In this document: in pieces, positions 8,804 to 18,285 of the stretch
Layout of the letters: the number at the start of each line of letters is the position of its first letter
Position numbering within the stretch: position 1 is the first letter of the stretch
Source of the DNA: CAMDPA01 sp965223035
GTDB taxonomy: Bacteria > Pseudomonadota > Alphaproteobacteria > Rhizobiales > Hyphomicrobiaceae
Assembly (NCBI GenBank): GCA_965223035.1
Contig: OZ244980.1
Location: 4,154,001 to 4,218,000 of the forward strand
Length of the DNA: 64,000 nucleotides
Direction: 5' to 3'
Made by a program: the position numbers and the translations under genes
The notes under the pieces: generated by a model
Database searches by the model: none
What the model was told of the DNA's origin: nothing
Seen by the model: only the letters and a program-made list of their open reading frames with translations

Positions 8804-9942
8804 CGTGTGGAAAGATTGCTCGGACGCCCTCGGGTGTCGACCGGCATCTTGCCGTCGCGCGTCGTGGCTTGGATACGCTGCCATTCGTCGAGGTAGGTCG
8901 CGTTGTAGCCGGTAAAGCGCGGCATCACATAACGCGCAAACAACTCCAAGGATCGCTCGATCTTGGCGAACTCGGTCCACTCGTGCGCTGTCAGCATTAC
9001 CCCACCAAAGCCACCGGTTTCCTTCAGCTTGCGTTCAATCCAAGCAATCGCGTCGTCCGGCGTTCCGATCACCCAATCGCGTTGGGCGACGATCGATTCC
9101 GGCGTGAACTGCTCGAAGGCCTGTTCGGGGTGCTGCTGAAACAGGTGACGCAGACCGATCGCCGACATGTACTCGGTCTCTTGCATGATCCCCGCACGGG
9201 CATCGTCCCAGGCCTGATTGGCGCTCTCCGCCAGGTACATGTACGTCACCAGGCGCCAGTTGTCGCGATTGGCAGTACGGTGGGCCTCGCGAGCGCCGCG
9301 CTCGACGATCGACCAGCGATCCGTGGAACTGAGGCCGCCGCGGCCGGCCTTGCCCGCGGGGCTCATCCAAATCATGCCGTGCCGGCCGATTAATTCGAGG
9401 TTCTTAGGTGTGGCAGCCGACGGCATCGCCAGCGGCAGCCGCGGCCTCTGGAACGAGCGCAACTGCAGGCGCATGTCCTGGAACTGCCAATGCTCGCCCT
9501 TGTGGCTGATCGGCTCATCCGCCTCCAACAAGCGCACGATGACGTCGATCGCCTCGTGCAGCATCGCATAAAGCGCCGGGTCGGCGAGATTGAACAGGCG
9601 CTTGTCTGTCGTCAGGCTGCACGGACCAACGCCCAGGATCGCGCGACCGTAGGTCAGATGATCGAGAAAGCACATGCGCTCCGCGAGGTGGAATGGGTGG
9701 TGAAAGGGAGCGCTGAACACGGACGTGCCAAGGCGAATCCGCTGTGCGTTCGCCGCCGCCATCGCAAGCGCCATCTCCGGTGCAGGCATCGTTTCCCAAC
9801 CGCCGGAATGATGCTCGCCGATGTAAAACTCGTCGAACCCGAGCGCATCGGCCAAATGAATCAATGCGATGTCGCGTCGAAAAGCCAGCGTCGGGTTCTC
9901 CGACGGATGGTGAAGCGGCATCATAAAGACTGAAAACTTCAT
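8800..9942 (-). CDS. LLM-class flavin-dependent oxidoreductase (luciferase-like monooxygenase)
   Basis: A 380-aa TIM-barrel protein of the bacterial luciferase superfamily, FMN/F420-dependent. It begins MKFSVFMMPLHHPSENP and has the family motifs FDEFYIGEHHSGGWE, QRIRLGTSVFSAPFHHP and LDHLTYGRAILGVG, and a C-terminal GFGGVMLTAHEW. ATG 9942 gives the normal start; longer upstream reading lacks homology. The last codons run into a dispersed repeat and the TAG stop is formed by the repeat terminus, so the native C-terminus may have been trimmed. It stands alone on this strand. The substrate is unknown; the family includes alkane and aromatic monooxygenases. Confidence 0.85.
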   Translation of the reverse strand: MKFSVFMMPLHHPSENPTLAFRRDIALIHLADALGFDEFYIGEHHSGGWETMPAPEMALAMAAANAQRIRLGTSVFSAPFHHPFHLAERMCFLDHLTYGRAILGVGPCSLTTDKRLFNLADPALYAMLHEAIDVIVRLLEADEPISHKGEHWQFQDMRLQLRSFQRPRLPLAMPSAATPKNLELIGRHGMIWMSPAGKAGRGGLSSTDRWSIVERGAREAHRTANRDNWRLVTYMYLAESANQAWDDARAGIMQETEYMSAIGLRHLFQQHPEQAFEQFTPESIVAQRDWVIGTPDDAIAWIERKLKETGGFGGVMLTAHEWTEFAKIERSLELFARYVMPRFTGYNATYLDEWQRIQATTRDGKMPVDTRGRPSNLSTR

Positions 9943-10193
9943 GGCGTGCGCTTTAGCCTCGACAGTTACCAGTTCAAGCCGAACCCCGCTTCCTCGCCCG
10001 CAACGCCGATGCGGGCCGCCACCGTGGGCAATTGCATGGCGGAGCCAACCCTTCGCTCCTGATCCGACGCGCCGGGAGCCGCATACCTTACCGGCAGTCG
10101 CCTCGACGCCGGGCCGCTCGCGAGTGTAGCGGTAGCCATCCGGGATGGATAGGGTGGTGATCGCAGAGCGGTCTGCGCAGCAAGGACGGCTCG

Positions 10194-12059
10194 TCAGCCC
10201 GCCTGTCGCGGGTCGGCGACATCGTCGATCAACAGTTCGATGCGCTCGCGACCACCCCAACTGTCACGGCGCAGCGTTCCGGCCACGTGCAGGGGCAGGC
10301 CCTGGGCACCAAGCAACATCTCCCCCATCAATTGATCGACCGCCCGAAAGGCGATCGCATCGATCCGGGACGCGTCGCCGGCTTCAAGCGTGACCCGGAC
10401 ATGCGCTTGTCCCATGACTTTGGCAAACTTCACGCGATGGGCGGGGAACACGAAGCGTGGCTGCGGATTGCCCTGCCCGTAGGGTCCCGCCCTTTCAATG
10501 AGATCAATCAGTTGGTCGTTGACCGCGGAGGGGACCAGCGCGCCATCGATCTCCAAGCCAGCATTGGTCCGCGCCTGACTGACCGCCGTTCGTAGCTGCT
10601 CGGTCAAAAACGCCGCGACGGCCTCAAACCGCGCACGCTCCAGGGTCAGCCCGGCCGCCATCTGATGACCGCCGCCCTTCACCAACAAACCCGCGGCCAC
10701 AGCGGCACGGACCGCGGCGCCAATATCCGCCCCTGGGACCGAGCGCAACGAACCGGTGCCGATCTCCGGTCCACCATCGTCGGCCTGTCCCCAGGCGATC
10801 ACGCAGCTGGGCCTGCGGAAGCGCTCGGCCAAGCGGCTGGCCACCAATCCGACCACCCCTTTGTGCCAGTCCCGTGATCCCAACATCAGGAGCGGAGCCG
10901 ACGGGTTTCCGGCGGTGATCGCCTCGGCGTCGGCAACCGCCTGCGAGAGCATCTCGGCCTCGATCGCCTTTCGCTCACGGTTGAGCTTGTCGAGCACGGC
11001 GGCGATCCGGGCCGCCTCCAGCTCGTCCTCGATCGTCAGCAATCGTGCCCCCAGCGCTGCATCGCCGATGCGCCCACCGGCGTTGATGCGGGGTCCCAAC
11101 ACAAAGCCCAAGGTGTAAGGCGTCGGCGGCTGGCTCAATCCTGCGGCATCCAATAGGGCGCGGAGGCCGATATTTTGCCGCGCCTTCATCACCGTCAGCC
11201 CGCCGGTCACAAACGCGCGATTAAGCCCGTGCAGGGGAACCACGTCGCACACCGTGGCCAATGCCACCACATCAAGCAAGCTGAGCAACCCGGGTTCGGG
11301 TCTGGCGGCGGAAAAAACGCCGCGGCGGCGCAGCTCTCGGTTGGCGGCGACCAATGTCAAGAAGGTCACGCCGGCGGCGCACAGGTGCCCCAGTCCCGAC
11401 AAGTCGTCCTGCCGATTTGGGTTTACCACTGCGACCGCCTGCGGCAGGTGTTCATCGGCCTGGTGGTGATCGATCACGATCACGTCGCAACCCCGGCGGG
11501 CGGCCACGGCCAACGGCTCAAAGCTGGTGGTGCCGCAATCGACGGTCACGATCAGCCGCGCCCCATCGGCGATTAGCGCCTCGATCGCCGCTGGGTTGGG
11601 ACCGTAGCCCTCAAAGATCCGATCCGGAATATAGATCCGCGCCTCGACGCCAAGGGCCGCCAGCCAACGCGCCATCAGGGCAGAGGAGCAGGCGCCGTCG
11701 ACATCGTAGTCACCGAAAATCGCCACCCGGTCACCCGCCTGCACGGCGTCGGCGAGGCGGCCAGCGGCTGTGTCCATGTCCTGCAACACGCTAGGATCGG
11801 GCATCAAAGCCTTCAGCGTCGGGTTGAGCACGCCGCGCACGTCATCAAGGCCCACGCCACGCGACGCCAGCACCCGGCCTAGCAACTCCGGCACATCGTA
11901 GCGCTGCGCAATGGCCAGCGCCAAATTGCGCTGCTCCGGCGCGAGGCGCTCACACCAGCGATAGCCGCGTGCGGAGCGGGTTATCCCGAGAAAGGCTTGA
12001 AACTCGGGTTGTTCGACATGACCGCCGCGTCTCGCCAAGGCTGCCATCCACGGAACCAC
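10194..12059 (-). CDS. recJ: Single-stranded-DNA-specific exonuclease RecJ
   Basis: A 621-aa DHH-family 5' to 3' ssDNA exonuclease acting in recombination and mismatch repair. The metal-binding motifs are present: GDYDVDG at residues 116-122, VTVDCGT near 173 and DHH at 197-199, then LGPRINAGGRIGDA and the DHHA1 GGGHQMAAG near residue 465, followed by the OB-like RecJ C-terminal domain. The length is typical, with a slightly long N-terminus; GTG 12059 or ATG 12047 are both possible. gmk lies 265 bases upstream in the same direction, with nothing recognisable between. No truncation seen. Confidence 0.95.
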   Translation of the reverse strand: MVPWMAALARRGGHVEQPEFQAFLGITRSARGYRWCERLAPEQRNLALAIAQRYDVPELLGRVLASRGVGLDDVRGVLNPTLKALMPDPSVLQDMDTAAGRLADAVQAGDRVAIFGDYDVDGACSSALMARWLAALGVEARIYIPDRIFEGYGPNPAAIEALIADGARLIVTVDCGTTSFEPLAVAARRGCDVIVIDHHQADEHLPQAVAVVNPNRQDDLSGLGHLCAAGVTFLTLVAANRELRRRGVFSAARPEPGLLSLLDVVALATVCDVVPLHGLNRAFVTGGLTVMKARQNIGLRALLDAAGLSQPPTPYTLGFVLGPRINAGGRIGDAALGARLLTIEDELEAARIAAVLDKLNRERKAIEAEMLSQAVADAEAITAGNPSAPLLMLGSRDWHKGVVGLVASRLAERFRRPSCVIAWGQADDGGPEIGTGSLRSVPGADIGAAVRAAVAAGLLVKGGGHQMAAGLTLERARFEAVAAFLTEQLRTAVSQARTNAGLEIDGALVPSAVNDQLIDLIERAGPYGQGNPQPRFVFPAHRVKFAKVMGQAHVRVTLEAGDASRIDAIAFRAVDQLMGEMLLGAQGLPLHVAGTLRRDSWGGRERIELLIDDVADPRQAG

Positions 12060-12324
12060 TCAATTTGGGCTGCGTTGCTTGCAGCGATCATCGCCAACTG
12101 CTGTGAGGCGGCCGCTGCCCTGCTGCGATGCCGACACCAATCTCCTGGCTGAGCGCGGTCTTGGATCAGACGATGTACTCGTGAGCACCCACTCAGTGCG
12201 GCCAGCTTAGATTGATTCGGCGGGGCGAGGGTCGCAAAACGCAGCGGATGTGGACGACGGTACGGCCGCGCCCAGCCCGACCAAACCAGGGACACATGAG
12301 AGCATCGCTTGCCGCCGACGGCCG

Positions 12325-13008
12325 CTATAAGCTGGCCTGCAAGGCGCGCACGAAGTCCGCAAGGCCGCGCAAGCGATCGCGCTTCAGACGTTCAGCAGCC
12401 AAAATCGAACGAAGGCTGGCGACGCTTTGCTCAAGATCGGCATTGATCAAGATGTAATCATATTCCGGCCAATGGCTGATTTCCGTTGAAGCTGCCGACA
12501 TCCGGCGCGCCACGACGTCCTCATTATCCAGGGCCCGGCCACGCAACCGCGCCTCCAGCGCCGTCGCCGACGGTGGGAGGATGAAGACGCGGACCAGATC
12601 CGCCCCGAGCTTCTGATTGAGCTGTTGGGTCCCCTGCCAATCGATGTCGAACAACACGTCTCGCCCTTGCGCCAGCGCTTGCTCGACCGGCGCGCGCGGC
12701 GTGCCGTAATGGTGCGCGAACACCGTTGCCCACTCGATCAACGCACCGCTATCGCGCATCTGCGCAAAGCGCTGGTCATCGATGAAAAAGTAATCTTGAC
12801 CATCCACTTCACCCGGCCGCGGTGGCCGCGTGGTCACCGACACTGAAAGCGAGATCTCTGGCTCGGATTCCAAAAGGCGGTGCGACAGCGTGGTCTTGCC
12901 GGCGCCGGACGGTGACGACAATACGAACAACAAGCCGCGCCGAGCGATGATCGGCGATGGTTCCTGGGCGGCCGACGGACCCGGTGCTGTGCTCTTGTTT
13001 GCGATCAC
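12325..13008 (-). CDS. gmk: Guanylate kinase
   Basis: A 227-aa P-loop kinase that phosphorylates GMP to GDP. It has the Walker A SSPSGAGKTTL (residues 31-41), the GMP-binding SVSVTTRPPRPGEVDGQDYFF segment, FAHHYGTP and the lid region ARLRGRALDNEDVVARRM. A GTG start gives about 25 extra N-terminal residues compared with short Gmk proteins, as is common in alphaproteobacteria. It lies 15 bp downstream of yicC, the conserved yicC-gmk pair. Confidence 0.96.
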   Translation of the reverse strand: MIANKSTAPGPSAAQEPSPIIARRGLLFVLSSPSGAGKTTLSHRLLESEPEISLSVSVTTRPPRPGEVDGQDYFFIDDQRFAQMRDSGALIEWATVFAHHYGTPRAPVEQALAQGRDVLFDIDWQGTQQLNQKLGADLVRVFILPPSATALEARLRGRALDNEDVVARRMSAASTEISHWPEYDYILINADLEQSVASLRSILAAERLKRDRLRGLADFVRALQASL

Positions 13009-13023
13009 CCGTACCCTCAGATC

Positions 13024-13905
13024 TTATTCAATGTTTTGGATTTGCTCTCGCATCTGATCGATGATCGACTTCATCGCCAATCCGGCGCGGGTGATATCCG
13101 GATCGTTCGCCTTTGAGCATAACGTGTTCGCCTCGCGGTTGAACTCTTGAGCGAGAAAATCCAGCTTGCGTCCGATCACGCCGCCGCCGGCCAGCAGATC
13201 GCGGGCGGCGGCGATGTGCACGGTCAACCGGTTGACCTCCTCTTCGATGTCGACGCGGGTTGCGATCAGCACCGCCTCCTGATGGAGCCGATCAGGATCA
13301 AGGGCAGGCGCTGCGCTGATCAGCTTGCTGATCTGATCGGCGATACGTCCGGCGATCGCCTGCGGGCTCCGCGCCGGCGATCCGGCTGCCTGCGCCAGTT
13401 CCGCCTCGATTGCATCAAGGTGCTGCAACATCACCGTTTCTAGCCGCGCTCCCTCAGCGCGCCGCGCTGCCACGACGGCTTCGGTGGCTTGCTCAAACGT
13501 GTCCAGCAACGCCGACCCGAGTTCCTCGGAGGGATCATCCTCCGCATCGGCGATTTCGAGCACGCCTTTGACATTCAACAAGGAAGCCACGTCGGGTAGC
13601 TCCCCCCCGGTCATGCCACGGATCCGCTCGGCCGCGCGCAACACCTCCGCAAGCACGGCTTCATTCAGCCTTACGCCACCATTTGCGGGGTCTCTTTTAA
13701 GGCTCAGCGTGGCGCTTAGGCTGCCACGGGCGAAGCGACGCTGGGCGACCTCCCGGACACGCGGCTCCAGCATCTCGAGCCCTGTCGGCAAACGAAAGCG
13801 CAGATCAAGCCCGCGACCGTTCACGCTGCGCAGCTCCCAGTGCCACCGCGCCCGATTGAGCACACCGTCCGCGCGAGCAAAGCCAGTCATGCTCATGGTG
13901 CTCAT
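13024..13905 (-). CDS. yicC: YicC family endoribonuclease-like protein
   Basis: A 293-aa YicC/YloC protein. It begins MSTMSMTGFARADG, the family N-terminal signature, and ends with the DUF1732 motif (KANDPDITRAGLAMKSIIDQMREQIQNIE). YicC proteins have been linked to RNA turnover and are usually next to gmk, as here. ATG 13905 is chosen because it has GAGTG eight bases upstream; in-frame ATGs at 13896 and 13890 are alternatives. Residues 150-240 are rich in Ala/Glu helices. Confidence 0.93.
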   Translation of the reverse strand: MSTMSMTGFARADGVLNRARWHWELRSVNGRGLDLRFRLPTGLEMLEPRVREVAQRRFARGSLSATLSLKRDPANGGVRLNEAVLAEVLRAAERIRGMTGGELPDVASLLNVKGVLEIADAEDDPSEELGSALLDTFEQATEAVVAARRAEGARLETVMLQHLDAIEAELAQAAGSPARSPQAIAGRIADQISKLISAAPALDPDRLHQEAVLIATRVDIEEEVNRLTVHIAAARDLLAGGGVIGRKLDFLAQEFNREANTLCSKANDPDITRAGLAMKSIIDQMREQIQNIE

Positions 13906-14003
13906 GTGGTAACACTCAGATTTGCCGCAACCAGGACCTCGGCCGAGCTTTGCAAGTTTAGCGTGACCATCCGGTGTCAACAAGGCAATCGGCAGCGACC
14001 GTG

Positions 14004-15935
14004 CTATCCATCAACCGCAGCCGATGGAGACGAAGCTTCCCCTTGCAGCTCTCCCGCCGGGATCGGTTCCCCGAAATGGAAGCCCTGCATATAGGTGATC
14101 CCCAACTCGCGAACAATGTTTGCCGTGTGCACATCGGTCACCCACTCGGCCACGGTTTCCATCGCAAAGGCTGCCGACAGCTCGGCCATCGTCCTGAGAA
14201 AAACGCGATCAGATCGATCGGTTGCCAGGTTGCGGACAAAGGCGCCGTCGATCTTCACCAAGTCGGCATTCAGGTGCTTCAGAATTCGGAAGGACGAGTA
14301 ACCGGCGCCAAAATCATCGATCGCAACCCGGCATCCCAATTCGCGCAGTGTATCGACAAATGCGGTCGTTTGATCGAGGTCCTCGATGGCCGTCGTCTCC
14401 GTGATTTCCACGATCAAACGTCGGGGTAACCACCAACGCCCCTTGGTCAACTGCAGCAAGGCGGCGAGCCACTCGGCATCCGCGCAGGTCAAACTCGAAA
14501 CGTTGATTGAAAGCGTAACATCCGGATTTTGCTCGAGCAGGGAAATGGCAAGCTCAAGCGTGCGCCGATCGATCAATCGGCTCAGCCCCAGTTGCTCGGC
14601 CCGCTGGATGAATTCTCCGGCACCAACCAAGCTGCCATCGGGCTTCAACATTCTCAGCAAGCACTCGTAAAATGCCGGCTCACCGGTCTTCGAACACACG
14701 ATCGGCTGCAGCCACAACCGCATGCGGTCTTGATCGAGCGCGGTCGTTACATCCTCGAGCGTCTCAATGTTCCGCGCCCGTGCGCACTCCATCGCCATAT
14801 TCGTCTCGTAGGCGACAAAAGCGTCATGCTGGCGGGTGCGCGCAGATTTTAGCGCCTGCAGCGCCCGGCTGATGGCAAGTGGCGTGGATTGTGCCTGGTC
14901 CGGGATCCACACCCCGCCGATCGATATCGACGGCACGAACGAGCCAGATTCGGCGAGTACCGTGGCCTCCCGCACGGCCTGGATGATGCGTTCCGCGGCC
15001 AATTGCATGGTTCCCGCGCTACAATCGTTGAGGACGATGCCGAACTTGTTGCAGGCATATCGACCGATGCAATCTCCAACCCGTAGCTGCGCGCGGACCG
15101 ACTGGCCGACGCAGGCAAGGGTTGCATCACCGGCTTCGAAGCCGAACTGGTCATTGATACGGGCCAGATTGTTGATCGCGGCCACCAGGAATGCGGATTG
15201 TGATCGGGTGTTGACGGATCGATTGATCACAGCCGTCAAGGCCTCGATCAGGCGTGACCGATTAAGCTGCCCAGTGAGGTTATCATAATCAGCGTTGATT
15301 GGAGACTGCTTGTCGCCAACGGGCTGATCCATAAGCTGCAATATACCACGCGCTTCAACAAGCCGCCCATCAGCATCCGTCAGGAGCCGTCCATGCTCCT
15401 CAACCCAGACCTCACGCGCCGGGTGGCCCGCCTCCGGTCGTAGCCGGAACTGAAACCGATAGCCCGTCTGTGTCGGCGCCGCGGCGGTCTCGCTGCGTTC
15501 CCGCGCCGTTTGATGTGCTAAGCCGAGTTCCAACCGCCGCCGCTCGGCACATTCAAGCGCCAGCAGTCGTTGGAACGATGCGCCAGTCGCCACATTGCGC
15601 GTCGAAGGCAAGCCGAGCACCGTGGCCGCGTTGAGCCCCCACGCCATTCGATCGGTGCGCAAATCCCACGTGAAAAGCGTCGCGCCAATTTCGGTCAGCA
15701 GGTCGTAAGGATCCCAACTGATCGGCGGTGTCGGCAGCAGCGCGTCGCTGGCAGCCGCGGTGCGCGCGGTAGGCCGACCAGCGTCCAACTCTGCGCCAGC
15801 GTTTTGCACAGCGCTAGCGCCGACCATCGGCTTTGGCTTCGACAACAACTCGGAAGCAGCCACCAGCAGGCCCCTTGGATCATTAATCCCGTCAACGAGC
15901 AACGGCGCACCGCCAGCTCCGCAAAATCCAAGCAA
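14004..15935 (-). CDS. GGDEF/EAL-domain signalling protein with degenerate cyclase site
   Basis: A 643-aa protein without clear membrane segments. Order: a variable N-terminus to about residue 80, a PAS-like region (about 80-215), a GGDEF-fold domain (about 225-385) and an EAL domain (about 390-630). The GGDEF signature has decayed to ACNKF (in GRYACNKFGIVL), so diguanylate cyclase activity is not expected. The EAL domain reads YECLLRM instead of EALLR but keeps the glutamate, SINVSS, VEITET, AIDDFGAGYSS and the late VAEWV (usually VAEGVE), so c-di-GMP phosphodiesterase activity or sensing remains possible. It ends 99 bases past the yicC start region on the same strand. Confidence 0.85.
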   Translation of the reverse strand: MLGFCGAGGAPLLVDGINDPRGLLVAASELLSKPKPMVGASAVQNAGAELDAGRPTARTAAASDALLPTPPISWDPYDLLTEIGATLFTWDLRTDRMAWGLNAATVLGLPSTRNVATGASFQRLLALECAERRRLELGLAHQTARERSETAAAPTQTGYRFQFRLRPEAGHPAREVWVEEHGRLLTDADGRLVEARGILQLMDQPVGDKQSPINADYDNLTGQLNRSRLIEALTAVINRSVNTRSQSAFLVAAINNLARINDQFGFEAGDATLACVGQSVRAQLRVGDCIGRYACNKFGIVLNDCSAGTMQLAAERIIQAVREATVLAESGSFVPSISIGGVWIPDQAQSTPLAISRALQALKSARTRQHDAFVAYETNMAMECARARNIETLEDVTTALDQDRMRLWLQPIVCSKTGEPAFYECLLRMLKPDGSLVGAGEFIQRAEQLGLSRLIDRRTLELAISLLEQNPDVTLSINVSSLTCADAEWLAALLQLTKGRWWLPRRLIVEITETTAIEDLDQTTAFVDTLRELGCRVAIDDFGAGYSSFRILKHLNADLVKIDGAFVRNLATDRSDRVFLRTMAELSAAFAMETVAEWVTDVHTANIVRELGITYMQGFHFGEPIPAGELQGEASSPSAAVDG

Positions 15936-16036
15936 ACGCTATCGGCTAAGACCTAACAAGTCGTGAGTGCTGGGCTAACTTATTGAATCAATGACGGTTT
16001 GTCTTTGCAGCGCACGGTGCACGGGGCGGAAACACG

Positions 16037-16175
16037 CTAGCGCAACCTGCCATCAATCGGACTGGGAACGATCCCGGTGAACAGCAGAACGTTGCTCACC
16101 ACCTTAAGAGCGATCACCTTTGTGCCTTAGATGGGAACCGGCTTTGCGGTTCCCATCTAAGGCACGATGATCCAG
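16037..16175 (+). repeat. CTAG-bounded double-hairpin repeat, copy 3 (139 bp, divergent subfamily)
   Basis: Starts CTAGCGCAACCTGCC and ends GATGATCCAG. The second stem reads GTGCCTTAGATGGGAACC / GGTTCCCATCTAAGGCAC, differing from copy 1 at paired positions on both arms, so base pairing is kept. Confidence 0.88.
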
Positions 16176-16309
16176 AAACACCCCACAACACTGCAGAATA
16201 TAGATTCACAACCACGATGTGCTGTTCATCGCACCACTCGCCCGGTCGACGCCGAGCATGAAGACCTCGCTCACCGTCGTACCCACGCCTCACAAGCGCG
16301 CGCCCATCA

Positions 16310-16732
16310 TCAATGCTCGCCGATCGAAAGATCCCGCCGCGCCACGCGGATACCAATCGTGTAGCCGGCCATCACATCGATCAGAGCTGCCACGGTGATG
16401 AAAAAGAACACCGACGTGGCGGCGGCTTCGACCAACAAGAACTGAACGAGGCAAGCGACGAAAACCACCATCGACAGGCCATGATCCAGTAGCGATGCCG
16501 CCGAGGTGTAGGTCGCCTTCATCAGCTCAATGAACAGCAAGCCCATTGTAATCAAGATGAGGATATCGCCCCACGTCAACCACAGCGTGGTTCTCATCAA
16601 CGGCAGCGGCAGCACCTCTTTTTTGAGGATGGCCACACCCGCGGCATCACCATTGGTCCAGCCGCCCATCAGGACCAGCGCGTTGTACAAGATCAAGGCG
16701 ATCACGAGCAGCGGTATCGCTCTCAACGACAT
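16310..16732 (-). CDS. Conserved small membrane protein
   Basis: A 140-aa hydrophobic protein with about four predicted membrane helices (IPLLVIALILYNALVLM near the N-terminus, then segments around residues 50-70, 80-105 and 108-130). I do not recognise a named family. It lies downstream of rpmF on the same strand with a 219-bp gap. The acidic/basic C-terminus (RVARRDLSIGEH) would be cytoplasmic. Function unknown. Confidence 0.7.
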   Translation of the reverse strand: MSLRAIPLLVIALILYNALVLMGGWTNGDAAGVAILKKEVLPLPLMRTTLWLTWGDILILITMGLLFIELMKATYTSAASLLDHGLSMVVFVACLVQFLLVEAAATSVFFFITVAALIDVMAGYTIGIRVARRDLSIGEH

Positions 16733-16951
16733 GGCTTCACTCCAAGCATTTGTGGAAGTTATGGCGAAGGATCAGAGACACCGAAGCGCGATCGGCGTCT
16801 TTGCTGGAGGCGTGCACGTTTGCTGAAGGAGGCACGTCGGCTGAAGGCCCAAAAACTTGCTGATGGCGTGCTAGCCTCAACAGCGCCGATGACCAACGGT
16901 CATCGACCTGGATCGCCGATGCGATGGTTTCCTGCCCTGGTCCAGCAGCGC

Positions 16952-17137
16952 CTAGGTCTCATCGCGCGGCTCAAGGATTTGACGACCATTGTAGCGCCCG
17001 GTCTTGAGATCGATGTGATGCGGTCTGCGCCGCTCACCACTGTCCTTATCCTCAATGTGCGTGACGCGTTCCTCGGCATGCCCCGAGCGCCGGAACCCGC
17101 GCTTCATGCGGGTCACCTTTTTCATAGGAACTGCCAT
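16952..17137 (-). CDS. rpmF: 50S ribosomal protein L32
   Basis: A 61-aa ribosomal protein. It begins MAVPMKKVTRMKRGFRRS and has the family's C-terminal DLKTGRYNGRQIL, matching L32 of alphaproteobacteria in length and pattern. No zinc-binding cysteines, as in the cysteine-free L32 form. The ATG at 17137 is preceded by GAAGG. Confidence 0.95.
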   Translation of the reverse strand: MAVPMKKVTRMKRGFRRSGHAEERVTHIEDKDSGERRRPHHIDLKTGRYNGRQILEPRDET

Positions 17138-17648
17138 CGTCTCTGCCTTCCTTCAGTTGTCAGGCTTCACCATGCGGCGTCGCAAAGCCATTGATATCAA
17201 TAACAAACCATTGAAGCATCGAACGCGCCTAATGCTCCGGTTGATGGGTGCGCCGGGATGTCGTCGTCAGCGTGGTCGTCGTCAGCGTGTAACGGCGTTT
17301 GCTCGGCGAGCGGGGCGTCTGAACGCGGGCCCGCCGGACCACCTGGCCCATTCCAACTCAACAACGAACCGCGCCTCGGCATTCCCCTTCAAGGGGCAAC
17401 CCGTATCTCACACGGACGAGAGCCGATCCCCGTCGGTCCGCGCCCGCCTTATAACGGCTTTCCCACCAAATTACCAGCACACCGGCCGCTTGGCGCACGA
17501 CCCAAAATCCTCCCGCACGACCCTCGCGGAACGGGAACCGACGGTCGTTCCGATCCCCACCAGCGCGATCTCGACCAATTGACTTTGACATGGCCCGCGA
17601 TGCGTGGCAGATGCCGGCCAAAACTTGGTTAGGAGCGTCAGCCACATC
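17138..17648. other. Divergent intergenic region rpmF / FYDLN_acid gene
   Basis: About 510 bp between divergent starts. I see no credible gene; it should carry the promoters of rpmF (minus) and the FYDLN_acid gene (plus). Confidence 0.5.
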
Positions 17649-18032
17649 ATGTCGACAAAGTCAGCACGCGGCACCAAAAGGACCTGCCAAAGCGGCGAAT
17701 GTGGGGCACGATTTTACGACCTCAATCGCGATCCGATCACCTGCCCGATCTGTGGAGCAGTTTATGTCATCGCCTCGGCGCCGTTAACCTCGGATCCGGC
17801 GCTGGCCGAGGCACCCAAGCCGAACAAGGAGTTCGCCGATCACGGCGGCCCGCATGCTCCCGACGACACAGTTGACGAAGATGCCAATGCGGAAGCCTTG
17901 GCAGGTGTCGAGGATTCCGAGGAGACCGTGGCCGCGGAGGACGATGAGACATTCCTTGAGGAGGCCGAGGAGGACACCGGCGATGTCAGCGGGCTGATCG
18001 GCTCGGTGGGCGATGACGATGAGGAAACATGA
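17649..18032 (+). CDS. FYDLN_acid (TIGR02300) family protein
   Basis: A 127-aa protein of a family restricted mainly to alphaproteobacteria. It has an N-terminal zinc-ribbon-like half (CQSGECGARFYDLNRDP, then CPICG) that contains the eponymous FYDLN, followed by a strongly acidic tail (runs of E and D from residue 60 on). ATG 17649 (MSTKSARGTKRTC) gives the family's normal start; an in-frame upstream start at 17604 is less likely. Role unknown; the two cysteine pairs suggest zinc binding. It often sits near translation genes, here rpmF. Confidence 0.88.
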   Translation: MSTKSARGTKRTCQSGECGARFYDLNRDPITCPICGAVYVIASAPLTSDPALAEAPKPNKEFADHGGPHAPDDTVDEDANAEALAGVEDSEETVAAEDDETFLEEAEEDTGDVSGLIGSVGDDDEET

Positions 18033-18285
18033 TTGCCGGTGCCAGCGATGCCAGCTTGTGCGGTGCCAGCTTGTGCGGTGATCGGGCGCAGGCGCGAGCT
18101 CCGTTGAACGGCCCGGTCGACCCGGGCGCAACCCGGGCGGGCGCCGACGGTTGGCCGTCCGGGATCCACGCCGGTCGGGGGCGGGCCGCGGCGGCCTCGC
18201 GCCAGCCGAGCGCCACCCAACGCTGCGCCGAGGCGGGTTCGATCCCCGAGCCAGGCGTTCGGTGCGTCTGATGACGGGTGCGACC

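Noticed and set aside
17055..17582. Frame of 175 aa between rpmF and the FYDLN_acid gene
   Set aside because: Overlaps rpmF antisense and has random composition; no start signal.
18180..18265. Possible tRNA (a TTCGATC loop with near-matching stem) before hisF
   Set aside because: No D-arm, anticodon arm or acceptor stem could be paired around it.
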